Assembly: GCF_028021195.1 (NCBI RefSeq) | Contig: NZ_CP115668.1 | Coordinates: 372,001-436,000, forward strand | DNA: 64,000 bases | Origin: Cutibacterium equinum | Lineage (GTDB): Bacteria; Actinomycetota; Actinomycetes; Propionibacteriales; Propionibacteriaceae | Reading direction: 5' to 3' | Part shown: positions 25,279 to 34,944 of the stretch, one piece after another | Layout of the letters: each line of letters starts with the position of its first letter | How positions within the stretch are numbered: position 1 is the first letter of the stretch | Translations under genes and position numbers: made by a program | Notes under the pieces: model-generated | Database searches by the model: none | Told to the model about the DNA's origin: nothing | The model's input: the letters and a program-made list of their open reading frames with translations, nothing else

Positions 25279-27582
25279 GTGGCGAAGCGTGATCGACGCA
25301 GTGAGCGAGCTGACGACGTCCTGGTCGAGTTGCGTAGCGGCGATGCGATGAGCGCTGCTGATCTCGTGGAGGCGACGGGGTTGTCCCGCCCGACCGTCAT
25401 CTCGATCCTCAACGACCTGGAGTCGTCCGGGTGGGTGAACCATGGCGCCGTCGACTCCGGTGGTGTGGGGCGGCCTGCCACCACGTGGACCCTGGGCGAC
25501 AACGTCGGAATTGTCATCGGGGCCGACATCCTCGTCGATTCCATGCTGCTGGTGGCAGTCACCTTTGGCGGAACCATCCTGGCCGCGCGCAGTTCACGGC
25601 TCGGCCAGCACCAATCTGACGCTCGTCTTGAGGCCGTCGTCAGCGCCGTAGAGTCGCTACGGGACTCCTACCAGGACAAGGGGCCCCTATTACACCTGGC
25701 GGTCTCCACCACCGGAATTGTCGACGGTGATGGGCGCGTCGTCCGAAGTGACCTGGTACCTCAGTGGACCGGGATGGACCTGGGGCAGCGGCTCTCTCGG
25801 CGTCTGGACGTCACCGTCAGCGTCGACAACGACATCAACATGGCCGCCTATGGCGAGTTCTGTCAGCGTCGCCAACGTGGGCGCCTTGACGCCGACGCCG
25901 ACATGCTCCTGGTGAGGATGACCCGCGGTCTGCACACCGGTCTGGTGCTCAACGGACAGCTCCATCGCGGACGGGCGTGGAATGCCGGTGAAATCAGCGA
26001 TGTGCTCGATCTGCGCTTGGAAGGTGACGAGACTCCCGGCGACGACTGGATTGATCGGGCAGCCCTGACAACTGGGTCCGTGGCGGCGGTCATAGATCCA
26101 GACCTCATTGTCATGTCCGGGCCTACGGATGCGTCGGTCTCAGTGATTCGCCGAATCATCGCGCGACTTGTGTCCAGGCGTCCCCGTGATGCCGAATCGA
26201 TGACCGCTGAGGTCGAAGAGCTGGGCCGGGCCGCATCCGTCGTGGGGGCACTCAACACCGCACTGGAAATGGTGACGAGGACGGCTGTCGGGGTCGAGCA
26301 TCCACATCCGGTGACCCTGCAGGGCATGGACAAGATTATTTCCGAGGTTGAGAGAGGACAGCACAGCGTCATGAAGACAACTCATCGAGAAGGACACACA
26401 GGTGATGGCATGAGGGTGGGCATCGTCGGCGTCGGCGCGCGCTCCCGACTGGCTCTCAACGCCGAGCTGGAGGGCAACGATGGCGTCGTCACAGCTGTCT
26501 GCGAGCCTCACCATCTAGCCCGCAAGCGAGTGGCCGACCGGCTCGGGAAGGATCCCGACTCCATCACGATCACTTCTGATGTCGCCGGACTTATCGCCTC
26601 GGGAATTGACGTCGCCTTCGTCACCTCCCCTGACGACACCCACGCCGAGGTCACCTGCCAGCTGTTGGAGGCCGGGATCCCGGTGTACCTCGAGAAGCCC
26701 CTGGCCATCACGATGGATTTGGCGACGAAGGTCCTCACCACCGCCTACCAGACCGGCACGAAACTGTACGTCGGTCACAACATGCGTCACATGAATGTCG
26801 TGCGGTCGATGCGTGACCTCATCCGGACCGGCCGGATCGGTGAGGTCAAGGCCATCTGGTGTCGTCACTTCGTTGGGTCGGGCGGTGACTTCTACTTCAA
26901 GGACTGGCATGCCACCCGAGAGCACGGCACGGGCCTGCTGCTGCAGAAAGCCGCACACGACATCGACGTCATGCACTGGTTCGCTGATTCCCACACCACT
27001 GACGTCGTCGGTATGGGTGGGCTGACCCTCTACGATCAGATCACTGACCGTCGTGACAATTCCGATCAGCTCATGGGGGATTGGTACTCGCTGGACAACT
27101 GGCCACCGTTGACCCAGAAAAATCTCAACCCGGTCATTGATGTTGAAGACATCTCGATGATGCTCATGCGGATGGAATCGGGGATTTTCGCATCGTATCA
27201 GCAGTGCCATTACACGCCTGATTACTGGCGTAACTACACGGTCATCGGGACTGAGGGGCGGATTGAGAACTTCGGTGACGGTGAGGGAGGCGTCATCCGA
27301 CTGTGGAACAAGCGAACCCACTACAACGCCGACGGTGACGAGACATACCCGATTATTGGGGATGCCAATGGGCATGGTGATGCTGACGTGTTGACGGTCA
27401 CCGAGTTCCTGAACTTTGTGAGGAACGGAACCCCAACGGATACCTCGCCACTGGGGGCCTGGTATGCCGTCGCTGCGGGTATTGAGGCCACCGAGTCGCT
27501 GCGTCAGGGCTCGGCACCGCGTCAGGTGCCAACTCTGGATGGCCAGATCATCCAGTATTTCAACAATAACCAGATCAAGTGA
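25279..27582 (+). CDS. ROK-type regulator fused to Gfo/Idh/MocA oxidoreductase
   Basis: One uninterrupted frame of 767 codons joins two proteins. Residues 1-about 70 form a winged helix-turn-helix (MSAADLVEATGLSRPTVISILNDLESSGWV). Residues 75-350 follow the ROK/NagC fold (DNDINMAAYGEF) but lack the C-x-C-G-x-x-G-C zinc motif. From about residue 378 an NAD(P)-dependent oxidoreductase starts (RVGIVGVGARSRLAL), with VYLEKPLA and AAHDIDVMHWF typical of Gfo/Idh/MocA proteins. I chose GTG 25279 because GGGAG lies eight bases upstream; GTG 25270 is possible. Internal ATGs at 26371 and 26410 could give a free oxidoreductase. It lies upstream of tdh-kbl. Substrate unknown. Confidence 0.8.
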   Translation: MAKRDRRSERADDVLVELRSGDAMSAADLVEATGLSRPTVISILNDLESSGWVNHGAVDSGGVGRPATTWTLGDNVGIVIGADILVDSMLLVAVTFGGTILAARSSRLGQHQSDARLEAVVSAVESLRDSYQDKGPLLHLAVSTTGIVDGDGRVVRSDLVPQWTGMDLGQRLSRRLDVTVSVDNDINMAAYGEFCQRRQRGRLDADADMLLVRMTRGLHTGLVLNGQLHRGRAWNAGEISDVLDLRLEGDETPGDDWIDRAALTTGSVAAVIDPDLIVMSGPTDASVSVIRRIIARLVSRRPRDAESMTAEVEELGRAASVVGALNTALEMVTRTAVGVEHPHPVTLQGMDKIISEVERGQHSVMKTTHREGHTGDGMRVGIVGVGARSRLALNAELEGNDGVVTAVCEPHHLARKRVADRLGKDPDSITITSDVAGLIASGIDVAFVTSPDDTHAEVTCQLLEAGIPVYLEKPLAITMDLATKVLTTAYQTGTKLYVGHNMRHMNVVRSMRDLIRTGRIGEVKAIWCRHFVGSGGDFYFKDWHATREHGTGLLLQKAAHDIDVMHWFADSHTTDVVGMGGLTLYDQITDRRDNSDQLMGDWYSLDNWPPLTQKNLNPVIDVEDISMMLMRMESGIFASYQQCHYTPDYWRNYTVIGTEGRIENFGDGEGGVIRLWNKRTHYNADGDETYPIIGDANGHGDADVLTVTEFLNFVRNGTPTDTSPLGAWYAVAAGIEATESLRQGSAPRQVPTLDGQIIQYFNNNQIK

Positions 27583-27671
27583 TCGAGGGGCTTGCCAGCT
27601 CTGGTCTGAAGGGTTGAGCCGGTAGTTGCCCACCCGGCGTGCAGCCCGGTTCAGGTAGTGGCACAGTGGTG

Positions 27672-27683
27672 TCGTCGCGACGA
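27672..27683. promoter_or_regulatory. 12-bp perfect palindrome upstream of tdh
   Basis: TCGTCGCGACGA is its own reverse complement and lies 40 bases before the tdh ATG. It may be an operator for the tdh-kbl pair, possibly read by the ROK-type fusion protein upstream. No further support. Confidence 0.3.
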
Positions 27684-27722
27684 TGTGGTTGAGGGGGTCA
27701 TGCCCCGGAAAGAGGAGGGGCC

Positions 27723-28760
27723 ATGAAGGCCTTGGCGAAGACCCGGCCGGAGCCGGGGCTTGAACTCATTGACATTCCCGACCCGACCCCGGGACCGAAC
27801 GATGTCGTCGTCAAGGTGTTGCGCAGTGGGATCTGCGGCACCGACGTTCACATCGACAAATGGGACGGGTGGGCCTCCAAGACGGTGCACACCCCGCTGG
27901 TCCTCGGGCACGAGTTCTGCGGCGAGATCGTCGAGCTCGGGTCCGAGGTCAATGACCTGGAGGTCGGCCAGTTCGTCTCGGGTGAGGGCCACTATGTCTG
28001 CGGACGCTGCCGTGCCTGCCTGGCTGGCAAACGTCACCTGTGCCGCAACACCCAAGGCATCGGATACGCCGTCGACGGGGCCTATTGCCAGTATTTCGTC
28101 ATGCCGGCCAGCAATATCTGGGTCCACCACATCCCGAATCTCGACCCGGATGTCGCGGCGATCTTCGACCCCTTCGGCAATGCCGTTCACACGGCGTTGC
28201 AGTTCCCCTGCCTGGCCGAGGACGTCCTCGTCTCGGGGGCCGGACCGATTGGGATCATGGCGGCCCTCGTCGCCCAGTTCCAGGGGGCGCGCAACGTCGT
28301 CGTCACCGATCTGTCCGACGAGAGGCTTGAACTGGCCCACAAGCTCGGCCTGCACAACACCGTCAATGTCTCACGCGAAGGCCTCGAGACGGTGTGGGAC
28401 CGCTTCGACATGAAGGAGGGTTTCGACATCGGCTTGGAGATGTCTGGATCGGGTGCCGCCCTGACGTCCATGATCGCCAATATGACCCACGGTGGACGGA
28501 TCGCGCTGCTGGGAACCCCGAGCAAGGACATCACCCTCGACATGTCCAAGATCATCTTCAACATGATCACAATTCAGGGAGTGACCGGCCGTCAGATATT
28601 CGAAACCTGGTACGCCATGGCATCCCTGATCCGTTCCGGTCTTGACATTTCCGGAATCATCACCGATCGATACCCAATCACCGAATTCCGTGAAGCCTTT
28701 GATGTTGCAGGCTCGGGTCATGGCGGCAAGGTCGTCATGAACTGGGAATGCCTCGACTGA
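27723..28760 (+). CDS. tdh: L-threonine 3-dehydrogenase (zinc-dependent)
   Basis: The 345-residue medium-chain dehydrogenase oxidises threonine to 2-amino-3-ketobutyrate with NAD+. The catalytic zinc site is [16 protein letters not shown] and [15 protein letters not shown]. The structural zinc cysteines are in [15 protein letters not shown], and the nucleotide-binding fold carries [17 protein letters not shown]. Length and the TDVHI signature fit Tdh rather than alcohol or sorbitol dehydrogenases. GAGGAGG lies just upstream of the ATG. kbl follows 25 bp later and uses the unstable product directly. Confidence 0.94.
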   Translation: MKALAKTRPEPGLELIDIPDPTPGPNDVVVKVLRSGICGTDVHIDKWDGWASKTVHTPLVLGHEFCGEIVELGSEVNDLEVGQFVSGEGHYVCGRCRACLAGKRHLCRNTQGIGYAVDGAYCQYFVMPASNIWVHHIPNLDPDVAAIFDPFGNAVHTALQFPCLAEDVLVSGAGPIGIMAALVAQFQGARNVVVTDLSDERLELAHKLGLHNTVNVSREGLETVWDRFDMKEGFDIGLEMSGSGAALTSMIANMTHGGRIALLGTPSKDITLDMSKIIFNMITIQGVTGRQIFETWYAMASLIRSGLDISGIITDRYPITEFREAFDVAGSGHGGKVVMNWECLD

Positions 28761-28785
28761 CAAGCGATGTATTAGGAGGACAACG

Positions 28786-29988
28786 ATGTACGGATCCATG
28801 AAGGACGAACTCAACGCCAAGATCGCAGCCCTCAAGGAGGAAGGACTGTACAAAGCTGAGGCCCCGCTTACCAGCCCCCAGGCCGGAAAGATCACCGTCG
28901 ACGACGGACGCGAGGTCATCAACCTGTGCGCCAACAACTACCTCGGGCTGGCTGACTCCCCGGTGCTCATCGAGGCTGCCAAGAAGGCCCTCGACGAGTG
29001 GGGCTTCGGCATGGCCTCGGTGCGATTCATCTGCGGTACCCAGACCCTGCACCAGAAACTGGAGCAGGCCATCACCGAGTTCCTGCACCCCGATGACCCC
29101 GAGAACTGGGACACCATCTTGTACTCGTCCTGCTTCGACGCCAACGGTGGCCTCTTCGAGGTGCTGCTCGGACCTGACGACGCCATCATTTCCGACGAGC
29201 TCAACCATGCCTCGATCATCGACGGCGTTCGGCTGTGCAAGGCCCAGCGATTCCGCTACTACAACCAGGACATGGCCGACCTGGAAGCCCAGCTCAAGGA
29301 CGCCCAGGCCAAGGGCTGCAAACACATCATGGTCGCCACCGACGGCGTCTTCTCCATGGACGGATTCGTCGCCCCGTTGCCGCAGATCTGTGATCTTGCC
29401 GAGAAGTATGGTGCGATGGTCATGGTCGATGACTCCCACGCCGTCGGATTCGTGGGCAAGACCGGAGCGGGAACTCCCGAGCACTGGGGAGTGCGCGACC
29501 GCATCGACGTCGTGACCGGCACCCTTGGTAAGGCACTGGGCGGAGCCTCGGGTGGCTACACCTGCTCCCATCGTGAAGTCGTCGAGATGTTGCGTCAGAA
29601 CTCGCGTCCGTACCTGTTCTCCAACTCGCTGGCCCCCTCGATTGCCGGCGCAGCCCTGGCGACCCTCGAACTGCTCAAGTCGAGCTCGGACCTGCTGGAT
29701 CGCCTCCGTGACAACACCGCCTACTTCCGCGCAGAGATGACCAAACGGGGATTCGACATCCCGGAGTCGGAGCACCCGATCTGCCCGGTCATGATCGGTG
29801 ACGCCGTCAAGGCCGCCAAGATGGCCGATGCGATGCTCGCCAAGGGTATCTACGTGCGCGCCTTCAGCTACCCCGTGGTGCCGCGCGGCAAGGCTCGCAT
29901 CCGTACCCAGATGTCCGCCGGGCTGAGCCGGGAACAGCTCGACGAGGCCATCAAGGCTTTCGAGGAGGCTCGCGAGGAGATCGGGTGA
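28786..29988 (+). CDS. kbl: Glycine C-acetyltransferase (2-amino-3-ketobutyrate CoA ligase)
   Basis: The 400-residue alpha-oxoamine synthase cleaves 2-amino-3-ketobutyrate with CoA to glycine and acetyl-CoA. Family marks are [41 protein letters not shown] and the PLP lysine in [18 protein letters not shown] near-perfect ribosome-binding site (TAGGAGG) lies before the ATG. Together with tdh it converts threonine to glycine. GlyA and SdaA, also in this window, would complete the route to pyruvate. Confidence 0.95.
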   Translation: MYGSMKDELNAKIAALKEEGLYKAEAPLTSPQAGKITVDDGREVINLCANNYLGLADSPVLIEAAKKALDEWGFGMASVRFICGTQTLHQKLEQAITEFLHPDDPENWDTILYSSCFDANGGLFEVLLGPDDAIISDELNHASIIDGVRLCKAQRFRYYNQDMADLEAQLKDAQAKGCKHIMVATDGVFSMDGFVAPLPQICDLAEKYGAMVMVDDSHAVGFVGKTGAGTPEHWGVRDRIDVVTGTLGKALGGASGGYTCSHREVVEMLRQNSRPYLFSNSLAPSIAGAALATLELLKSSSDLLDRLRDNTAYFRAEMTKRGFDIPESEHPICPVMIGDAVKAAKMADAMLAKGIYVRAFSYPVVPRGKARIRTQMSAGLSREQLDEAIKAFEEAREEIG

Positions 29989-30002
29989 GGACACTCCGGG
30001 GG

Positions 30003-30028
30003 AGGGGCTGGTGGTCAGGCCAGCCCCT
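30003..30028. terminator. Bidirectional hairpin between kbl and the osmoprotectant operon
   Basis: AGGGGCTGG (30003-30011) and CCAGCCCCT (30020-30028) are 9-bp perfect complements with an 8-base loop. The hairpin sits in the 26-bp gap between the two convergent stop codons and overlaps the end of the binding-protein gene. Confidence 0.6.
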
Positions 30029-30929
30029 TCGCGCCCAGCCAGTCCTTGGCAATGGTTGAGGCCGAGGCCTTCTCGCCGCCTTGAGCTCGCCGGTTCATGG
30101 CGATGAGATCGTCGGTGGTCAGGGCATGTGACACCTTGGCCAGCTGATCGCGATGCTTGTCGGCAACCTTCGTGGTCATGAGAGGGACGACATTCTGGGC
30201 CACGATGAGGTGCTTGGGGTCCTCCAGAACGACGAGGTTCTGCTCCTTGATCGCGGGAGTCGTCGTGTAGAGATCCACGAGGTCGACCGCCCCTGACGTC
30301 AACGCCTTGACGGTGAGCGGACCGGAGGAGTCCGACAGGGCGGTGAACGCGATCTTGGATGCCGGAACCCCGTACACCTTCGTCAACCCTTTGGGCCCGT
30401 AGGGACGTTCCTTGAGTTCAGGATTTCCGCCCACCTTGAGAGAGTCCAGCTTGGCCAGATCAGCCAGGGACGTGACGTCGTGGGCCTTGGAGAACTCGGA
30501 GGTGACGCACCACGAATCGGCGTCCTGGGCGGCTGACGGTTCACCCACCGACATGCCGGACGGCACGACCTTGCGCAAAGCGTCCATGACCGACGTCTCG
30601 TCAGTAGCCGTCGAGGACCCCCGGAAGAACTGCAGCAGGTTCCCGGAGTATTCCGGGACGAGGTCGACCGAGCCGTCCTTGAGCGCCTTGACGTAGACGT
30701 CGCGGGCACCGATCTGCATCTGGCGCTTAACGGTGACGCCGGCCTTCTCGAGGATCTGGGCGTAGAGCTCAGCGATGATCTCGGACTCGGTGAAATTCGC
30801 CGAACCGACCGTCACGCTCGACCCACCAGAGCCCGAGCCATTCGAGTCAAGAGGGTCATGGGAAGAACAGGCCGCCAGGCCTGTCAACATGGCGGCTCCG
30901 AGCAGCGTTCGGCGAGTCATCGTGGTCAT
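30015..30929 (-). CDS. Osmoprotectant ABC transporter, substrate-binding lipoprotein
   Basis: The 304-residue protein starts with a lipoprotein signal: RRTLLGAAMLTGLAAC with the lipobox cysteine at residue 21. The mature part is an OpuAC/ProX-type domain (VTVGSANFTESEIIAELYAQILEKAGVTVKRQ, DLVPEYSGNLLQFF). It should bind glycine betaine, choline or a similar quaternary amine outside the membrane. ATG 30929 has GAAGGGAG upstream; the open frame to 30977 runs into the permease gene and lacks support. Last gene of a four-gene operon with two permeases and an ATPase. Confidence 0.88.
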   Translation of the reverse strand: MTTMTRRTLLGAAMLTGLAACSSHDPLDSNGSGSGGSSVTVGSANFTESEIIAELYAQILEKAGVTVKRQMQIGARDVYVKALKDGSVDLVPEYSGNLLQFFRGSSTATDETSVMDALRKVVPSGMSVGEPSAAQDADSWCVTSEFSKAHDVTSLADLAKLDSLKVGGNPELKERPYGPKGLTKVYGVPASKIAFTALSDSSGPLTVKALTSGAVDLVDLYTTTPAIKEQNLVVLEDPKHLIVAQNVVPLMTTKVADKHRDQLAKVSHALTTDDLIAMNRRAQGGEKASASTIAKDWLGAKGLA

Positions 30930-30951
30930 GGGTACTCCCTTCGATGGGTGA

Positions 30952-31647
30952 TCACTGTGGGGTGAGGGCCAGGGCATGTCGCAGACCCGGACCGGTGAGT
31001 AGGCGTGTTGTCAGAGCGAGTAGACCGTCGACGACGAGGGCCACCACGATGATGACGATGGACCCGGCGAGCATTTGCGGGTAATCGGAGACAGCCAGAC
31101 CGTCAAGGATGAAACGCCCCAGGCCGCCCATGCCCAGGTATGAGCAGATGGTTGTCGTTGCGATCACCTGCAGGGTGGCTGACCTCAATCCGCCCAGCAG
31201 GAGGGGAGCAGCCAGCGGCAACTCGACGCGGAGCAACACCTGCATCTCCGTCATGCCGCAGGCTCGGGCTCCGTCGGTCACCTCCTCGTCGACGGCTTCA
31301 ATCCCGGAGTAGGTGCCGGCCAACAGTGGCGGAATAGCCAGAATGGCCAGCACGATGGTGGCCGGGACGACCGGATGCGTGATGCCCATCGTCGTCGAGA
31401 CGGCCAGCAGGGTGAGCAGCCCGAGGGAGGGCAGTGCGCGCAGAGCCCCCGAGCAGGCCACAGCGATGGTCCTTCCGCGGCCTGTGTGGCCAATCGCCAG
31501 ACCAGAGGGGATCGCGATGACCGCGGCGAGGAGGATGGCCAGCAGGGTGTACCAGAGATGCTCGCCGATACGGACCCCGACGGCTCCGGGGCCGCTCCAG
31601 TGCGACGAGGTCGCCAACCACGTGAATGCAGCTGTGATCTGGTTCAT
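30952..31647 (-). CDS. Osmoprotectant ABC transporter permease (OpuCD/ProW type)
   Basis: The 231-residue membrane protein has about six hydrophobic segments and the binding-protein-dependent permease loop (EEVTDGARACGMTEMQVLLRVELPLAAPLLLGGLRSATLQ), which contacts the ATPase. It pairs with the permease encoded just upstream to make a heterodimeric channel. The start overlaps the upstream stop (ATGA). Confidence 0.88.
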   Translation of the reverse strand: MNQITAAFTWLATSSHWSGPGAVGVRIGEHLWYTLLAILLAAVIAIPSGLAIGHTGRGRTIAVACSGALRALPSLGLLTLLAVSTTMGITHPVVPATIVLAILAIPPLLAGTYSGIEAVDEEVTDGARACGMTEMQVLLRVELPLAAPLLLGGLRSATLQVIATTTICSYLGMGGLGRFILDGLAVSDYPQMLAGSIVIIVVALVVDGLLALTTRLLTGPGLRHALALTPQ

Positions 31648-32297
31648 GACATCTCATCCCCGCGACGCTGCCAGGGCGTCAGCAGGCCGCCGACGGCGAC
31701 GATGACGAGATCGAAGATCAGCGCCAGGGCGAGGGTCCCGACGATCCCGACCCAGATCTCAGTCGGGAAGGAACGCTGGTAACCGTCGGTGAAGAAATAG
31801 CCCAGCGACGGGACGCCGATGAGGGCACCGACGCTGACCAGCGACAACGTGGATGCCGAGACCACCCGCAACCCTGCGGTGAGGGTGGGCGCCGCCAGCG
31901 GCAGGGCCACCCGCCAGAACACCTGGGCATTGGAGTGTCCCATGGCAACGGCATCACGACGGACCGCCCGGCCCACCGAGTCGAAGGCGTCGGTGGCTGT
32001 TCGTACCAGCAAAGCGATGCCATAGAGGCTGAGGGCGACGACGACATTGACCGGGTCGAGGATCTTCGTGCCGAGGATGAGCGGTAATAAGACCAACAGC
32101 GGCAGGGATGGCAGGGCATACAGAATCGAGGCGCCGGGTATCAAAATCCGCCGTGCAGTCGACGAGCGATGCGCCCACCATCCCAGCGGAACTGACAGCA
32201 CGAGGCTCACCACCACGGGAATGATGCCCAGCACGGCATGGTGGCCCATCAAATACCAGATGTGGTCCCAGTTCTGGCTGACCCACCGGGTGTTCAC
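31644..32297 (-). CDS. Osmoprotectant ABC transporter permease (OpuCB/ProW type)
   Basis: The 217-residue integral membrane protein has the same fold as the next gene. The coupling loop reads AVRRDAVAMGHSNAQVFWRVALPLAAPTLTAGLRVVSAST, and the helix before it is typical (LYALPSLPLLVLLPLILG). It overlaps both neighbours by four bases, so stoichiometric co-translation with the second permease and the ATPase is likely. Confidence 0.88.
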   Translation of the reverse strand: MNTRWVSQNWDHIWYLMGHHAVLGIIPVVVSLVLSVPLGWWAHRSSTARRILIPGASILYALPSLPLLVLLPLILGTKILDPVNVVVALSLYGIALLVRTATDAFDSVGRAVRRDAVAMGHSNAQVFWRVALPLAAPTLTAGLRVVSASTLSLVSVGALIGVPSLGYFFTDGYQRSFPTEIWVGIVGTLALALIFDLVIVAVGGLLTPWQRRGDEMS

Positions 32298-33130
32298 GAC
32301 ATTTCCTCGGGCACCTTGATGCCGGTTTCGATGAGGCGACCCACGAGTCGACCTCCGGCGTCAACGACAGTGGGATACTCATCGTGCTGTTCGACATGGA
32401 GACTGCGACGATCACCGCCGATGAAGGAGGAGACGAAATCGTCGACGGGGTGAAGCAGGATCTCGTCGGGGCGGCCGCGCTGGGCGACCTGAGCGCCGTG
32501 TCTCAACACGAGGACCTCGTCGCCGAGCAGGAAGGCCTCATCGACGTCGTGGGTGACGAAGACGATCGTCTTGGCGAGATCGTGCTGAATCTGCAGAAGG
32601 CCCTGCTGCAACTCAGCACGCACCACCGGATCGACGGCGCCGAAAGGCTCGTCCATGAGGAGGATGTTGGGATTGGCGGCCAGGGCTCGGGCCACACCGA
32701 CTCGTTGGCGCTGCCCACCCGACAACTGGGCGGGGTAGCGGCGTGCCAGCGAGGAATCCAGGCCGACCCTTTCCAGCAGGTCCAAGGCCTGAGACCGGGC
32801 GACACTCCGCGACGTTCCAGACAACAGCGGCACTGTGGCGATGTTGTCGACCACGGTGTGGTGGGGGAGCAATCCGCCCGATTGCATGACGTAGCCGATC
32901 TGACGACGTAGCTTGACCGGATCGAGGGTCGCGACGTCGGTGTCGTCGATGAGTATGCGTCCTTCGGACGGATCGACCATCCGGTTGACCATCCGCAACA
33001 AAGTGGTCTTGCCGCATCCCGACGACCCGAGCAGCACGACCAGGTGGTGAGACTGCACTTCCAGGTCGAAATCCTTGACGGCGACTGTGCCGTCGTCGAA
33101 ACGCTTGCTGACGTGGTCGAAACGGATCAT
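32294..33130 (-). CDS. Osmoprotectant ABC transporter ATP-binding protein (OpuCA/ProV type)
   Basis: The 278-residue ATPase has Walker A GSSGCGKTT, signature LSGGQRQRVGVARALA, Walker B ILLMDEPFGAVDP and switch VTHDVDEAFLLGDEVLVLRHG. RLRRQ-type ProV features such as KLRRQIGYVMQSGGLLPHHTV fit the quaternary-amine group. It lacks the CBS domain pair found in many OpuCA/ProV proteins, ending soon after the ATPase core. It is the first gene of the operon, with an AAGGA site upstream of the ATG. Confidence 0.9.
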   Translation of the reverse strand: MIRFDHVSKRFDDGTVAVKDFDLEVQSHHLVVLLGSSGCGKTTLLRMVNRMVDPSEGRILIDDTDVATLDPVKLRRQIGYVMQSGGLLPHHTVVDNIATVPLLSGTSRSVARSQALDLLERVGLDSSLARRYPAQLSGGQRQRVGVARALAANPNILLMDEPFGAVDPVVRAELQQGLLQIQHDLAKTIVFVTHDVDEAFLLGDEVLVLRHGAQVAQRGRPDEILLHPVDDFVSSFIGGDRRSLHVEQHDEYPTVVDAGGRLVGRLIETGIKVPEEMS

Positions 33131-33270
33131 GCGGTCCTTCCCCGCCCGGCCGGTCGCGTGTGCTGTGGTGACGCCGGTAGGAAAACGACGTTACCGCCCG
33201 GACGAGGCCGGGGCTAGGGTGTTCTCCTCTCGGCAGACATCGCAGGTGCCGGGTTGTCACCGGCTCTGGG

Positions 33271-33276
33271 TATTGT
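33271..33276 (+). promoter_or_regulatory. -10 box (TATTGT) of the DedA-like gene
   Basis: TATTGT ends seven bases before GTG 33284. No ribosome-binding site lies upstream, so leaderless transcription from the GTG is likely. Confidence 0.45.
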
Positions 33277-33283
33277 CGACGGC

Positions 33284-34084
33284 GTGCCAGACGAGATGAG
33301 TACTGCCGCTGCGGGGGAGAAGGATTCCTTCGCCGTCGCCGCCACCGCCCTTGCGGTGGCCGAGGCCGACCTGGAAAAGGCCGTCGGCGACGACTCCGCC
33401 GAAGAGGAGGAGTGGTGGAAGGCCGACGGGATGCCGTGGAACCACAAGCCAGGCCGCTCCGACTACTGGTGCATGGGCTGGATCGGCTTCCTCGGCATCT
33501 TCTCGTTGGCCATGCTCCCGCTGCGCGGTTGGCTACTCGGACTTGACCCGCCGATCCTCATGGGGATCACCGGGTCCCGAACCGGTGCGGCCGCGACCGG
33601 GGCTCTGGCATCGGTCAATGAGGCCCCGCACTGGTTGTGGTGGCTGTTGCTGGGTTCGATCATGTCGATCAAACTCGACTGGGTGTATTGGTGGGCCGGC
33701 AAGTTGTGGGGCCGCGGGATGATCGGGGTCTGGGCCGGACGATCAGAGCGCTCTCGACGTCGTTACGAGCAGGCTGAGGAGTGGGCTCGCAAACTCGGCT
33801 GGCTGGGAGTTCTCGTTGCCTACGTCCCCATCCCGTTGCCCATCATGCCGGTGGTCTTCGTCCTGACGGGTGCCTCTGCGATGAAGGTGAAGTGGTTCGT
33901 CGCGCTGGACTTCGTCGCCGCGACCGTCTGGAACCTCGGTTACCTAGCCCTGGGCTGGGGAGTGGGTGACCCCATCGTCGACGCACTGAAGTATTACGCG
34001 AAGATTGCGAACTGGGTGGCCATTGCCCTGCTCGTCGTCATCCTCGCCCCGATCTTCCTCAAGACCAAGAAGAAGGCCCAGTGA
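33284..34084 (+). CDS. DedA/VTT-domain (SNARE-associated type) membrane protein
   Basis: The 266-residue protein has an acidic N-terminal tail of about 45 residues (AEADLEKAVGDDSAEEEEW) and four to five hydrophobic segments. A central region KLGWLGVLVAYVPIPLPIMPVVFVLTGASAMK resembles the conserved re-entrant region of DedA/VTT proteins, which are linked to lipid scrambling and proton-motive-force maintenance. The end is basic (KTKKKAQ). GTG 33284 is favoured by the leaderless -10 box; ATG 33296 is the alternative. It stands alone between two oppositely directed operons. Confidence 0.72.
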   Translation: MPDEMSTAAAGEKDSFAVAATALAVAEADLEKAVGDDSAEEEEWWKADGMPWNHKPGRSDYWCMGWIGFLGIFSLAMLPLRGWLLGLDPPILMGITGSRTGAAATGALASVNEAPHWLWWLLLGSIMSIKLDWVYWWAGKLWGRGMIGVWAGRSERSRRRYEQAEEWARKLGWLGVLVAYVPIPLPIMPVVFVLTGASAMKVKWFVALDFVAATVWNLGYLALGWGVGDPIVDALKYYAKIANWVAIALLVVILAPIFLKTKKKAQ

Positions 34085-34158
34085 CCGAGGGGTCAGCTGA
34101 GGCTTCGAGAGCTGATCTTCACGGAGCCGACGCGCTGGACCGGGAGCAAACAGCACCG

Positions 34159-34944
34159 TCAGTTCAGGAAGAGCGCCCGCAGTCTTGAGGCCGTCAACCA
34201 GGTGCCCAGTACCGTCATTGCGACGAAGTAGATCGCGTGCGCACCCGTGACGGTCGTGACATGGCCCACTGACAACTGTCTCATCATTTCAACGCCATGC
34301 CACAAGGGCATGACCTCGATGATCCATTGCACGGCCTTTGGATACACGGTGATCGGATAGAAGGTGGCTGACAGCAGGAACATCGGCAGCATGATGAAGT
34401 TGATCAGGTCCATCTGTTGGAAGGTCTTGAGGAAGCTCGTCACCCCCATCCCGAAGGATGCGAACCCGAGGGCGATGAGGAGCGCCGATGGCACCATCAA
34501 GACGGCCCACCAGCTCGTCGCCAGGCCCATCGCGACCAGGAACACCATGAAGGAGAGCGCGTAGAGCATTCCACGCAGCAAAGCCATGAAGATCTCGCCC
34601 AGAGCCACGTCCAACGGCCCCAGGGAGGTCTGCAGCATCGTTTGGTAGAGCTTGGAGTAATTGACCTTGAAGAAGACTCCCCACGTGGAGTCGTAAACCG
34701 CCCCGTTCATCGCTGCAGTGGCCAGTAGGGCGGGAGCTATGTAGGCGGCGTAGGAGATGGGTTGCCCACCCGGGCCGGTGACCGAGCCCATCAGCTCGCC
34801 CATGCCGACCCCCATCGCCAGTAGGTAGAAGATCGGTTCCACGATCCCGGAGAAGACGATTCCGAAGCTCTGTTTACGGGTCATGATCAGGCCGCGAGCC
34901 ACGACGGCTCGGATGTTGCCTGAGTAGAGTCCGGAGACCTTCAT
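34159..34944 (-). CDS. ABC-2 type exporter permease (DrrB/NodJ type)
   Basis: The 261-residue protein has about six membrane segments and the ABC-2 family motif region (GIVEPIFYLLAMGVGMGELMG, ATFYPITVYPKAVQWIIEVMPLWHGVEMMRQL). ATG 34944 overlaps the stop of the preceding permease by one base. The open frame further upstream to 35109 is the other permease read in a different frame. It forms an exporter with the permease and ATPase upstream. The substrate (drug, lipid or polysaccharide) is not evident. Confidence 0.85.
   Translation of the reverse strand: MKVSGLYSGNIRAVVARGLIMTRKQSFGIVFSGIVEPIFYLLAMGVGMGELMGSVTGPGGQPISYAAYIAPALLATAAMNGAVYDSTWGVFFKVNYSKLYQTMLQTSLGPLDVALGEIFMALLRGMLYALSFMVFLVAMGLATSWWAVLMVPSALLIALGFASFGMGVTSFLKTFQQMDLINFIMLPMFLLSATFYPITVYPKAVQWIIEVMPLWHGVEMMRQLSVGHVTTVTGAHAIYFVAMTVLGTWLTASRLRALFLN

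Noticed and set aside
28735-29994. 419-codon open frame antisense to kbl
   Set aside because: It coincides exactly with kbl on the other strand and has no ribosome-binding site or recognisable motif.
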